From Bacteroidales bacterium (GTDB taxonomy: Bacteria; Bacteroidota; Bacteroidia; Bacteroidales; NBLH01): DNA of 16,146 bases. Below are positions 6,718 through 14,805 of the stretch, piece after piece. The translations under genes were made by a program, and so were the position numbers. The stretch spans positions 1 through 16,146 of the forward strand of contig JAOZNO010000012.1 of NCBI GenBank assembly GCA_029933755.1, read 5' to 3'. Each line of letters starts with the position of its first letter. Position 1 is the first letter of the stretch. The notes under the pieces were generated by a model, which worked only from the letters and a program-made list of their open reading frames with translations, was not told the origin of the DNA and did not search any database.

Positions 6718-7253
6718 TGAGAATATTAGGAAAGAAAACAATTAGCAGCTCAAAATATCTAAACTTTGTTGCAACTACTTTTGTAAACAAAAATAATATT
6801 GAGAGTGTTTGGTATTCTGTTGAACGAAATAATGGAGGAAAAACAGTAATAGTTGCTGCTACTGTTGATGATAAACTTGTTGTATTAAAAGAGTTCAGAG
6901 TTGCAATTGGTGATTATGAGTGGGCATTACCAGCAGGTTTAGTAGAAGAGGGAGATACAATTGAGAAAACCGCAAAAAAGGAGTTGAAAGAAGAAACAAA
7001 TCTTGAGCTTTTAGAAATAGTTGAAAAAACACCTTTTATGACGAATTCGGCGGGTTTAACAAACGAGGTTGTATCAATTGTTTTTGCAAGGGCAGAAGGA
7101 CAAATTGGTCAGGATGGTAATGAAGAGTCAGAAGAAATAGAAACATTTTTAATGAACAAACTGGAAGTTGAAAATTTAATGAATGACCAAAAGAAAATAT
7201 TTTCAGCCAAAGCCTGGCTAATTTTTGATAAGTTTGTTCGGGGTGGATGGTGA
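6717..7253 (+). CDS. NUDIX hydrolase, ADP-ribose pyrophosphatase-like
   Basis: 178 residues. An N-terminal beta region leads to FRVAIGDYEWALPAG (60-74), typical of ADP-sugar pyrophosphatases. The Nudix helix spans 74-96: compared with GX5EX7REUXEEXGU, the glycine (74) and catalytic glutamates 89, 92 and 93 are kept, while the first E is D (80), the R is K (88) and the last G is N (95). These changes are mostly conservative and activity is likely, but the substrate could differ from ADP-ribose. Such enzymes split nucleoside diphosphates linked to another moiety, using Mg2+ or Mn2+. Its ATG shares one base with the stop of rsmA. The 96-bp gap to mgtE contains a short palindrome and no recognisable promoter, so mgtE may be read from the same transcript. 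Confidence 0.88.
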   Translation: MRILGKKTISSSKYLNFVATTFVNKNNIESVWYSVERNNGGKTVIVAATVDDKLVVLKEFRVAIGDYEWALPAGLVEEGDTIEKTAKKELKEETNLELLEIVEKTPFMTNSAGLTNEVVSIVFARAEGQIGQDGNEESEEIETFLMNKLEVENLMNDQKKIFSAKAWLIFDKFVRGGW

Positions 7254-7294
7254 GTTAGATTTAGTTTTTTAGGTAATTGGTAGAGCTGCACGGC

Positions 7295-7311
7295 TTCCGA
7301 AAAACTCGGGA
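7295..7311. repeat. TTCCGA/TCGGGA palindrome, copy 3
   Basis: 6-bp stem with one wobble and a 5-base loop (aaaac), in the gap between the NUDIX gene and mgtE. Its right arm TCGGGACAG matches the right arms of the hairpins at 1149-1167 and 2118-2136; the left arm has decayed. Confidence 0.45.
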
Positions 7312-7349
7312 CAGGTTTGTGGACTTTAACTATAAAACAATAGAATAAG

Positions 7350-8714
7350 ATGCATTTTGAATTAAGTAAGAAATATATAGATGATCTGAAAAAAATCATT
7401 TCAGATCATGATGAAGATGCTGCTGTTATGTTGATGGAAGAGCTTCACGCAGCAGATATTGCTGAAATTTACGATGAATTAAATGTTGATGAAGCAAGAT
7501 TTTTGTATTTGTTACTTGATGGAGATAAAGCCGGAGATGTACTGGCAGAGTTAGAAGACGATGATCGTGAACTTTTTATGAAATCACTTCCAAGTGATGT
7601 AATTGCTCGTAAGTTTATTGATTACATGGATTCTGATGATGCAGCGGATGTTATTGCTGATTTACCAGACGACCGACAGGAAGAGGTTCTTTCCCATATT
7701 GATGATTTGGAACAAGCAGGCGATATTGTTGACCTTCTGAAGTATAATGAAGATACAGCAGGTGGCTTGATGGCAAAAGAGCTTATTTCGGTAAAAGAAT
7801 CCTGGGACGTTGAAAAATGTATTGCTGAAATACGAAAAATTGCCGATGAAATTGATGAGATTTATTATGTTTATGTGGTAAATGAAGATAATATTCTGAA
7901 AGGTATTTTATCACTAAAAAGGCTAATTATTGCAGGTAGTAAAAAAAAGGTGAAAGATATTAGCAAGGAAGATATTATATCTGTTAAAGTAGATGTTGAG
8001 GAAGAGGAAGTTGTGAATATTGCCAGAAAATATGATTTGGTTGCTTTACCTGTAATTGATAGTATTGGACGTTTGGTTGGTAGAATAACAATTGATGATA
8101 TTGTTGATGTAATGCAGGAAGAAGCAGAAAAGGACTACCAAATGGTTTCTGGTATTACTGAAGATGTTGAGCCTTCTGATAAAATTTGGGTTTTAACCAG
8201 GGCAAGAATTCCATGGTTATTGATTGGCTTGGTGGGAGGTATATTTGGTGCACAGGTAATTAGCTCATATGAAGGTGCTTTAGCAGAATATGCATCTATG
8301 GCATTTTTTATTCCTCTTATTGCTGCGATGGGTGGGAATGTTGGGGTACAGTCTTCATCAATTATTGTGCAGGCATTGGCAAGCAATTCAGCTGGTTTTG
8401 ATAGCCTGTTTAAACGACTTCTGAAAGAGTTGGCCGTAGCCTTACTTAATGCTGTTATTTTAGCATCACTCATATTTTTATTTAGTTACTTTTTTTATGA
8501 TTCAATGGCTTTAACAATTTCCGTTAGTGGAGCTCTTGTAATTGTTGTTGTTTTTGCATCCGTTTTTGGAACCTTTGTACCATTGGCATTAAATCGGTTT
8601 AATATTGATCCGGCATTGGCAACAGGCCCCTTTATTACAACGGTAAACGATATTACAGGATTATTTATTTATTTAAGCCTTGCTCACTATACTTTTTCCA
8701 ATTTGGCAGGGTAG
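7350..8714 (+). CDS. mgtE: Magnesium transporter MgtE
   Basis: 454 residues, the usual length. Domains in order: cytoplasmic MgtE N domain (about 10-135), rich in acidic residues that sense Mg2+; two CBS domains (about 138-200 and 202-260), beginning at TAGGLM (136-141); a connecting plug helix; and five membrane helices (about 284-303, 314-336, 358-381, 390-412, 424-448). Channel signatures are PLIAAMGGNVGVQSSS (322-337) and DPALATGPFITT (420-431), followed by the conserved pore aspartate in VNDITG (D434). The protein forms a dimeric Mg2+ channel in the inner membrane whose gating is closed by Mg2+ bound to the N and CBS domains. It follows rsmA and NUDIX on the same strand. RsmA works on ribosomes, which hold much of the cell's Mg2+, but a functional link is only a thought. 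Confidence 0.96.
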   Translation: MHFELSKKYIDDLKKIISDHDEDAAVMLMEELHAADIAEIYDELNVDEARFLYLLLDGDKAGDVLAELEDDDRELFMKSLPSDVIARKFIDYMDSDDAADVIADLPDDRQEEVLSHIDDLEQAGDIVDLLKYNEDTAGGLMAKELISVKESWDVEKCIAEIRKIADEIDEIYYVYVVNEDNILKGILSLKRLIIAGSKKKVKDISKEDIISVKVDVEEEEVVNIARKYDLVALPVIDSIGRLVGRITIDDIVDVMQEEAEKDYQMVSGITEDVEPSDKIWVLTRARIPWLLIGLVGGIFGAQVISSYEGALAEYASMAFFIPLIAAMGGNVGVQSSSIIVQALASNSAGFDSLFKRLLKELAVALLNAVILASLIFLFSYFFYDSMALTISVSGALVIVVVFASVFGTFVPLALNRFNIDPALATGPFITTVNDITGLFIYLSLAHYTFSNLAG

Positions 8715-9093
8715 AAGAGTAATATGCTTTTACAGAGTGTATTGCTGAAGGTTGGTTGGGCTATAACAACAAAAAAAGCGTCACAGCTAGCTACGAAGCT
8801 GTCTTCTCCTTATTAAGAAAGTGGTAGTTTACCTTTTAATAAACCTGTATTCAAATTATTTGAGATTACTTGCGTGAGGGCTAAAGCCGTTGCTTCACTT
8901 CCTCCGCAAAGACGAGCATTAAATAAGCAGAACAGTAGAACAATACTAAGTCGAGTCTGTCTCTCAAGTTAGTGTTTCGTTCAGAATGTTCACAATTAAG
9001 GCTTGTGAAGTATTGAAAATTAGGAGTTTACTTTTGTAAATAATTGATTTTTAATACGAGCGTAACGAAGATAGTGGCCTTTATGGACAAACA
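8715..9093. other. Convergent gene-free interval with two inverted repeats
   Basis: These 379 bases lie between the ends of mgtE (plus) and the ABC permease gene (minus), so terminators for both are expected. I find no stem followed by a T-run. Two inverted repeats are present: ACAGCT (8783-8788) with AGCTGT (8797-8802), and a larger one at 8870-8909. An isolated TACTTTTG occurs at 9029-9036 on the plus strand with a poorly spaced TTG. No ORF here looks like a protein. Confidence 0.6.
8870..8909. repeat. Branched inverted repeat
   Basis: TTGCG-t-GAGG (8870-8879) pairs with CCTC-CGCAA (8901-8909) over nine pairs with one bulged base. Between the arms, GGC (8879-8881) and GCC (8886-8888) can form a short inner stem. 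It is one of the more GC-rich patches in the interval and could act as a terminator stem for either converging gene, but there is no T-run. Confidence 0.4.
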
Positions 9094-10338
9094 CTAAGCT
9101 GATGCAATAGCTTCAACCGGGTTTAATTTAGCTGCCTTGTATGCTGGTATAATACCTGAAATAATACCTATTGAAACGGAAATTGCTATACCGAAGACAA
9201 CATTTCCGGTTGTCAGGTTAAAATCCATATCAAAAGCAGTAGAAACAATTAAAGTCCCAATATATATAATCAAAAGTCCTAAAATACCACCTAGTAGAGT
9301 AAGAATAACTGATTCATATAAAAACTGCAAGAGTACAAAATAACTTTTTGCACCAAGTGCTTTCTGTATTCCAATTAACTTAGTTTGCTCTTTTACTGAA
9401 ACAAACATAATATTTGCAATGCCGAAACCACCAACTAAAATAGAAAAACCACCAATTATATATCCTGCAACATCAAGTACACCAAAAAGGCTATCAAAAC
9501 TTTGAGAAATTAAACTAGTTTGATTAAGGGCAAAATTATCATCTTCTGTAGGTTTTATTCTTCTAATAGAGCGCATAATGCCTTTTAACTCATCAATTAA
9601 CTCATTTGAGCTTATACCTGCTTTGGATTTCACCATAATCATTGGGTTAAGCCTTTCATTTTTCACATCAAATATATTTCTTGCAAAATTAATCGGTAAC
9701 AATATCTGTTCGTCCGAACTAATGTTAAATGGGTCTGAACCTTCTTTTTTATAGACACCAATAATACGAACCTTATGACCAATAATTTTAATAGTTTTCC
9801 CAACAGGGTTAACATCAGGGAAAAGTTTTTCAGCGATAACAGCACCAATAATAGCTTTGTTTTTTCCCGTATTCGATTCAAAAAGAGAAAAATATCGTCC
9901 CTGGGCAATTTCAAAAGATCGAATATTTTCATAATCATGTGTTGCACAAATAATTGTAACATTATCTGCCGAATTATCCTTGTATTGAATGTTTTTTCTG
10001 GTTTGAATACTAAAAGTAGCTGCCTGTGCCAAATGTGAACGTTTTAAAAGTTTATCCTTTTCTTTTAATTTAGGAACAGGTCTATTCATATAATCCCACC
10101 ATTTAAAATCACTATCCATAACCCATGGCCATTTTTGCACATAAACAACATTATCACCAAGTTTTGCAATACTGTTTCTTATGCTACTTTCTAATGTGTC
10201 AATTACTGTAAAAACAGAAATAATTGCAAAAATACCAATGGTTATTCCCAGTAAAGATAAAAATGTACGTAGTTTGTTTACAACTAATGAGTTGAAAGCA
10301 AAATACAAACTCTCTTTTAATAAATGTAGAAATATCAT
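9094..10338 (-). CDS. ABC transporter permease, MacB/FtsX family
   Basis: 414 residues. The N-terminal membrane helix (about 24-46) carries the family signature VVNKLRTFLSLLGITIG (19-35). A large periplasmic MacB_PCD domain spans about 50-285. The FtsX domain follows with three helices (about 290-315, 335-365, 380-402), including KEQTKLIGIQKALGAK (316-331) and the ending PAYKAAKLNPVEAIA (398-412). These permeases work as mechanotransmission dimers with a cytoplasmic LolD/MacB-type ATPase, driving export or extraction of lipoproteins, peptides or drugs; they do not usually carry substrate through the membrane themselves. No ATPase gene lies in the window, so its partner is encoded elsewhere. 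The ATG at 10338 gives the expected N-terminus. A full promoter ends only four bases before it, which suggests a leaderless transcript. Substrate unknown. Confidence 0.92.
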   Translation of the reverse strand: MIFLHLLKESLYFAFNSLVVNKLRTFLSLLGITIGIFAIISVFTVIDTLESSIRNSIAKLGDNVVYVQKWPWVMDSDFKWWDYMNRPVPKLKEKDKLLKRSHLAQAATFSIQTRKNIQYKDNSADNVTIICATHDYENIRSFEIAQGRYFSLFESNTGKNKAIIGAVIAEKLFPDVNPVGKTIKIIGHKVRIIGVYKKEGSDPFNISSDEQILLPINFARNIFDVKNERLNPMIMVKSKAGISSNELIDELKGIMRSIRRIKPTEDDNFALNQTSLISQSFDSLFGVLDVAGYIIGGFSILVGGFGIANIMFVSVKEQTKLIGIQKALGAKSYFVLLQFLYESVILTLLGGILGLLIIYIGTLIVSTAFDMDFNLTTGNVVFGIAISVSIGIISGIIPAYKAAKLNPVEAIASA

Positions 10339-10342
10339 AAGA

Positions 10343-10372
10343 CAAAAATAAAGGTTTTAATATAAAAGCAAA
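10343..10372 (-). promoter_or_regulatory. Promoter for the ABC permease, almost abutting the start codon
   Basis: On the minus strand: TTTG (10372-10369), an 18-base spacer, then TATTTTTG (10350-10343), a full TAnnTTTG match. Only four bases (tctt) lie between it and the ATG, so the transcript should begin at or within a few bases of the start codon. Confidence 0.6.
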
Positions 10373-10483
10373 AACAAGTACGTATTTTTTTAAGTTATTT
10401 TTAGTCTGAGTTCCCTAATTTTATTGACAAAAAGCCTGTTCATAAGTTTGTGGGTAATTTATTTGATTATTTGTAAATTAAAA

Positions 10484-10514
10484 TTGAAAAATTATATGAA
10501 ATTTAATACTTTTG
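10484..10514 (+). promoter_or_regulatory. Promoter for purH and probably the mre genes
   Basis: TTG (10484-10486), a 20-base spacer, then TACTTTTG (10507-10514), an exact match to the Bacteroidota consensus. Transcription would start near 10520, giving a leader of about 85 bases. I recognise no riboswitch in that leader. Confidence 0.65.
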
Positions 10515-10604
10515 TAAATTATATTAAAAGGCTTGAAAATGAACAATTTGAAACAAGCATATTAATATTGCAATTAACAGTATTTAAATATTATAATTTT
10601 ACGG

Positions 10605-12119
10605 ATGAGAAAGATAAAGTCGGCACTAATCTCAGTTTACCATAAAGATAAGCTGGAAGATATTATCTTAGAATTAAACCGATTGGGTGTAAAAATCTTT
10701 TCAACAGGTGGTACAAAGTCTTTTATTGAAGGGTTAAATGTTGAAGTTCAGGCTGTTGAGGATGTAACTTCTTATCCATCAATATTGGGTGGCAGGGTAA
10801 AAACATTGCATCCTAAAATTTTTGGAGGCATTTTATCACGGCGGGATAATTTAGAAGATAAACAGCATTTGGAGCAATATGAAATTCCTGAAATAGATTT
10901 GGTTATAGTTGATTTATATCCATTTGAAGAAACCGTAAAGAGTGGTGCTGGAGAACAGGATGTAATTGAAAAAATTGATATTGGAGGTATTTCATTAATT
11001 CGGGCTGCGGCAAAAAACTTTAAAGATGTGGTAATTGTACCATCTAAAGCACAATATGCAGCTTTGCTTGAAATATTAAAAACCAAAAATGGTGAAACAG
11101 CCATTGAAGACAGAAAGCAATTTGCAAAAGCTGCTTTTGAAATTTCTTCTTCTTACGATACAGCTATTTATTCATATTTTGCAAGCGATGAAACAGATAC
11201 ATTCAAAATATCTGTAAAACCTCAGCGAAAATTAAGATATGGTGAAAATCCTCATCAGGCAGGTTATTTTTATGGTGATTTTGATGAACTTTTTGAACAA
11301 GTTCATGGTAAAGAAATTTCGTATAATAACTTGTTAGACATTGAAGCTGCTGTAAGTTTAATTTCTGAATTTACAGATTCCACATTTGCCGTTTTAAAAC
11401 ATAATAACGCATGTGGGCTTGCCGTTAGGGAAAAGCTTATTGATGCGTGGAAAGATGCCTTGGCTGGTGATCCTATTTCTGCCTTTGGAGGAGTTTTGAT
11501 AACCAACAGAGAATTGGATAAAGAAACGGCTGAAGAAATTGATAAAATATTTTATGAAGTTATAATTGCTCCTTCATATTCGAGTGGTGCTTTAGATATC
11601 TTAAAAGCAAAAAAGAATAGAATTATTCTGATAAAAAAAGATGCTGACATAGATAAAAAGCAGTTTCGCTCACTTTTAAATGGAGTTTTGGTACAGGATA
11701 AAGACCAGAATACAGAATTTAAAAATGACATGAAGCTTGCTACAAAAAAAGAACCATCTGAAAATCAGTACAATGATTTAGCCTTTGCAAACATATTAGT
11801 TAAACATTCAAAGTCAAATGCAATCGTTTTGGCAAAGAATATGCAACTAATTGCTAGTGGAGTTGGTCAAACATCTAGGATTGATGCATTAAAGCATGCT
11901 ATTGAGAAAGCAAAAAACTTTAAATTTGATTTAGAAGGTGCAGTAATGGCTTCTGATGCATTTTTTCCCTTTGCTGATTCAGTCGAAATTGCAAACAAGG
12001 TAGGTGTTAATGCGGTAATTCAACCGGGTGGCTCAATTAAAGATAAAGATTCAATTAACTATTGCGATGAACATGATATGGCAATGGTATTTACAGGAAT
12101 AAGACATTTTAAACATTAA
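10605..12119 (+). CDS. purH: Bifunctional AICAR transformylase / IMP cyclohydrolase
   Basis: 504 residues, typical for PurH. It carries out the last two steps of purine synthesis: AICAR plus 10-formyl-tetrahydrofolate gives FAICAR, which is then closed to IMP. The N-terminal MGS-like IMP cyclohydrolase domain (about 1-195) shows STGGT (33-37) and GGRVKTLHPK (62-71). The transformylase domain (about 200-504) shows RYGENPHQ (211-218), the catalytic pair K265-H266 in KHNNACG (265-271), SDAFFPFADSV (450-460), IQPGGSIKD (472-480) and the ending GIRHFKH. The ATG at 10605 matches the family N-terminus (RKIKSALISVYHK). It has a clear promoter and lies 83 bp before mreB, an arrangement I recall as common in Bacteroidota; read-through into mreB is likely because the gap holds no obvious promoter. 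Confidence 0.97.
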   Translation: MRKIKSALISVYHKDKLEDIILELNRLGVKIFSTGGTKSFIEGLNVEVQAVEDVTSYPSILGGRVKTLHPKIFGGILSRRDNLEDKQHLEQYEIPEIDLVIVDLYPFEETVKSGAGEQDVIEKIDIGGISLIRAAAKNFKDVVIVPSKAQYAALLEILKTKNGETAIEDRKQFAKAAFEISSSYDTAIYSYFASDETDTFKISVKPQRKLRYGENPHQAGYFYGDFDELFEQVHGKEISYNNLLDIEAAVSLISEFTDSTFAVLKHNNACGLAVREKLIDAWKDALAGDPISAFGGVLITNRELDKETAEEIDKIFYEVIIAPSYSSGALDILKAKKNRIILIKKDADIDKKQFRSLLNGVLVQDKDQNTEFKNDMKLATKKEPSENQYNDLAFANILVKHSKSNAIVLAKNMQLIASGVGQTSRIDALKHAIEKAKNFKFDLEGAVMASDAFFPFADSVEIANKVGVNAVIQPGGSIKDKDSINYCDEHDMAMVFTGIRHFKH

Positions 12120-12202
12120 TTTAGTAGACAGTTTTCAGTAAGCAGATTGAAACTTGAAACTAAAACGATACTAAATAATAAAACAAGTAAGCTAGACATA
12201 AC

Positions 12203-13225
12203 ATGGGATTATTTTCATTTTTTTCGCAAGAAATAGCAATTGATTTAGGAACAGCAAATACAATTATCATTCAAAATGATAAAGTGGTTGTTGATGAACC
12301 TTCCATAGTGGCAATTGATAAAATAAAAAACAAATTAATAGCTATAGGATCAAAAGCCCGGCAAATGCAGGGGAAAACACATGAACATATAAAAACAATT
12401 CGTCCATTACGTGATGGAGTTATTGCAGATTTTAATGCAGCTGAATTAATGATTAGAGAGTTAATTAAAATGGCTAGCTCTAAAAATAATATGTTTACCA
12501 CCTCATTAAAAATGGTAATTTGTATCCCTTCCGGAAGCACTGAAGTGGAAATCCGGGCAGTACGTGACTCTGCTGAGCATGCCGGTGCCAGAGAGGTTTT
12601 TCTTATTCATGAACCTATGGCTGCGGCACTTGGAATAGGGCTTGATGTGGAAGCACCTGAAGGTAATATGGTTATTGATATTGGTGGTGGAACAAGTGAG
12701 ATTGCTGTTATTTCGTTGGGTGGTATTGTGGCTAACAAATCAATAAGAACAGCCGGTGACGATTTTACACATGAGATTCAGGAATATATGCGACATCAGC
12801 ATAACCTGAAAGTTGGAGAACGCACAGCCGAAGCAATTAAAATAAACGTTGGTGCAGCAATACCTGATATTGATGATCCACCGGCAGATTTTATGGTTCG
12901 CGGTCCTCATCAAATGACAGCCTTACCTGTTGAAATACCTGTTTCGTATCAGGAAATTGCACATTGTCTTGATAAATCAATAGCAAAAATAGAAACAGCA
13001 ATACTTGGTGTTTTAGAAGAAACTCCGCCCGAATTATATGCAGATGTTTTTAAGAATGGGATTTACCTTGCAGGAGGTGGAGCATTGTTACGTGGACTTG
13101 ATAAAAGATTTTTTGAAAAAACCAATATTCCCGTTCATATCGCAGAAGATCCTTTACATGCTGTTGCCAGAGGTACAGGCATCGCCTTAAAAAATGTTGA
13201 TAAATTTGAATTTTTGATGCGATAA
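12203..13225 (+). CDS. mreB: Rod-shape-determining actin homologue MreB
   Basis: 340 residues, normal length. It forms ATP-dependent antiparallel double filaments on the inner face of the membrane that direct side-wall peptidoglycan synthesis. Actin-fold nucleotide motifs are all present: phosphate 1 IDLGTANT (13-20), phosphate 2 VIDIGGGTSEIAV (157-169) and the adenosine motif IYLAGGGALLRGL (287-299). The N-terminus MGLFSFF is hydrophobic and fits a short membrane-binding helix. HEPMAAALG (136-144) is a conserved family block. It is first of four elongasome genes in a row. The 83 bp after purH show no TAnnTTTG, so it probably depends on the purH promoter or on a degenerate one. Confidence 0.97.
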   Translation: MGLFSFFSQEIAIDLGTANTIIIQNDKVVVDEPSIVAIDKIKNKLIAIGSKARQMQGKTHEHIKTIRPLRDGVIADFNAAELMIRELIKMASSKNNMFTTSLKMVICIPSGSTEVEIRAVRDSAEHAGAREVFLIHEPMAAALGIGLDVEAPEGNMVIDIGGGTSEIAVISLGGIVANKSIRTAGDDFTHEIQEYMRHQHNLKVGERTAEAIKINVGAAIPDIDDPPADFMVRGPHQMTALPVEIPVSYQEIAHCLDKSIAKIETAILGVLEETPPELYADVFKNGIYLAGGGALLRGLDKRFFEKTNIPVHIAEDPLHAVARGTGIALKNVDKFEFLMR

Positions 13226-13456
13226 AATTTAGTTTTTAGTTGCGTTAGTTTAATATTGTATACATAATGAAAACTTAACACTTTGTATTAATTAATACGT
13301 AATTAGAAAATTAGTAATTGGTAGTTGAAATGAAAACCCATTATTCTTAATTACTAATTGCCAGTATCTAATTACTTGTAAAAATATGTGCTATACAGAT
13401 AAACAAATACACATTATTCTAAAGTTCAGCTTTAAGTTTTACAGAAAAAAATATTA
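13226..13456. other. mreB-mreC gap with an AT-rich inverted repeat
   Basis: This 231-bp gap is unusually long inside an mre cluster. It holds the inverted repeat AATTAGTAATT (13309-13319) and AATTACTAATT (13349-13359), perfect over 11 bases with a 29-base loop. GTAATTGGTAG within it recurs at 7273-7283. No ORF and no consensus promoter is seen, so it is unclear whether mreC has its own transcript. Confidence 0.55.
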
Positions 13457-14293
13457 ATGAAGGTACTTATAAATGTAATCATAAGATTTCATTTTGTTTT
13501 TTTATTTATTATTCTTGAAATAATTTCCATTCGTATGGTTATTTTTGAGGATCTTGAAAAGAAGAATGCCTATTTTAGTTCAGCTAATGCTGTTTCCGGT
13601 TTTTTTTATAAAAGGTTAGATAATTGGTCTGCTTATTTCTCATTAGCGCATGAAAATGAAATGCTAAGGACTGAGAATTTGGAATTGCGAAAGTCAATAA
13701 ATAAAAACAAGCGGACGGAGCTTATTGATATTGTTAAAAGCGATACTTCCAAAACGGATTCAGAAAAATATACATATATTCCATCCCGGGTTATTAATAA
13801 CTCAATTTATAAAAAGCAAAATTATATTACCATTGATAAGGGCTTTGCTGATGGAATAAAAAAGGACTTTGGAGTAATAAGTGGAAAGGGGGTTGTTGGG
13901 GTTGTTGTTGCAGTTTCGCAACATTATTCTTTAGTTGTTTCTATACTAAATAATCGATTTGGGATAGGTGTGAAAGTTAAGAAAAGTAACCATTTTGGCT
14001 CAGTTCATTGGCTTAAAAATAATTACCGCTATGCGAGCTTGTTTGAAATACCAAATCATATTAAAATTGCAGAGGGTGATACAATAGTTTCCAGCGGGTT
14101 TTCTTCTATTTTTCCGCCAGGTATTAATATTGGAAATATTGCTAAATTTAAAACCAATCAAAGCAATAATTTTTATGAAATTGATATTAAGCTGTCAACT
14201 GATTTTAAAAATCTTTATAATGTTTACGTAATTGATAACTTGATGAGAAAAGAGCAAATTTCTCTGGAAAATGAAGTGAAAGATGAGTATTAA
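13457..14293 (+). CDS. mreC: Rod-shape-determining protein MreC
   Basis: 278 residues. A short cytoplasmic start is followed by one membrane helix (about 9-29), a periplasmic coiled coil (about 55-90, with HENEMLRTENLELRKSI) and the double beta-barrel MreC domain. Family blocks are NYITIDKGFADGI (122-134) with SGKGVVGVV (142-150), and GDTIVSSGFSSIFPPGI (207-223) with GNI. MreC activates and scaffolds the PBP2/RodA peptidoglycan synthase and links it to MreB filaments. The stop overlaps the start of mreD by 11 bases, so translation of the two is likely coupled. The sequence is more diverged than MreB, as usual for this protein. Confidence 0.95.
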   Translation: MKVLINVIIRFHFVFLFIILEIISIRMVIFEDLEKKNAYFSSANAVSGFFYKRLDNWSAYFSLAHENEMLRTENLELRKSINKNKRTELIDIVKSDTSKTDSEKYTYIPSRVINNSIYKKQNYITIDKGFADGIKKDFGVISGKGVVGVVVAVSQHYSLVVSILNNRFGIGVKVKKSNHFGSVHWLKNNYRYASLFEIPNHIKIAEGDTIVSSGFSSIFPPGINIGNIAKFKTNQSNNFYEIDIKLSTDFKNLYNVYVIDNLMRKEQISLENEVKDEY

Positions 14294-14795
14294 TATTTTT
14301 TTACGAAATATTGGGCGTTTCATTATACTTGTATTTATACAAGTATTTATTTTTAATAACATTCATCTTACAAGCTTTGGTGTTATTCCTATAATTTATA
14401 TAATTTATATAATTATTTTACCCTTTGAAACACCAAAATGGCTGGTGTTAATATTAGCTTTTTTAATAGGTCTTTCAATCGATATTTTTTCTGACACATT
14501 GGGCTTAAATGCTTCTGCTAGTGTTTTAATTGCTTTTATTCGACCTGCAATATTGAATTATCTGGCACCTAGAGATGGTTACGAAATTGGATCATTTCCA
14601 AGAGTTTATTATCAGGGAATCATTTGGTTTTTAAAATATTCTTCAAGTATGATCGTCATACATCAAATTGTATACTATTTACTTGAATCATTTAATTTTG
14701 AAAATATAGGGGTAATATTATTTAAAGTTATAATTGCGAGTGCTGTTTCCTTAATTCTTGCAATTGTTAGTCAGTACATTGTTTTTCGAAAATAG
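14283..14795 (+). CDS. mreD: Rod-shape-determining membrane protein MreD
   Basis: 170 residues, almost entirely hydrophobic, with about five or six membrane segments (roughly 9-27, 33-50, 52-70, 78-93, 115-133, 142-167). The block GLSIDIFSDTLGLNASASV (63-81) matches the conserved G-L-x-x-D region of MreD. It is an inner-membrane partner of MreC that tunes activation of the PBP2/RodA complex. Its ATG lies inside the end of mreC in another frame, and the PBP2 gene begins within or just after its end. Position and topology make the assignment firm despite low sequence conservation in the family. Confidence 0.93.
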   Translation: MSINIFLRNIGRFIILVFIQVFIFNNIHLTSFGVIPIIYIIYIIILPFETPKWLVLILAFLIGLSIDIFSDTLGLNASASVLIAFIRPAILNYLAPRDGYEIGSFPRVYYQGIIWFLKYSSSMIVIHQIVYYLLESFNFENIGVILFKVIIASAVSLILAIVSQYIVFRK

Positions 14796-14805
14796 AACAA
14801 TTCGT

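Noticed and set aside
7109..7399. 96-codon minus-strand ORF spanning the NUDIX-mgtE gap
   Set aside because: It is antisense to two solid genes and its sequence shows no domain.
8783..8802. Terminator or operator at ACAGCT-N8-AGCTGT downstream of mgtE
   Set aside because: Six base pairs with an eight-base loop and no T-run are too weak to call either.
9029..9036. TACTTTTG, a perfect -7 promoter box on the plus strand
   Set aside because: The nearest TTG is 23 bases away and no plus-strand gene follows; it would only make RNA antisense to the permease gene. Chance is likely in AT-rich DNA.
10424..10645. 73-codon plus-strand ORF upstream of purH
   Set aside because: It covers the purH promoter and runs into the start of purH in another frame; it has no recognisable protein features.
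12120..12202. Separate promoter for mreB
   Set aside because: No TAnnTTTG or correctly spaced TTG pair is present in the 83-bp gap.
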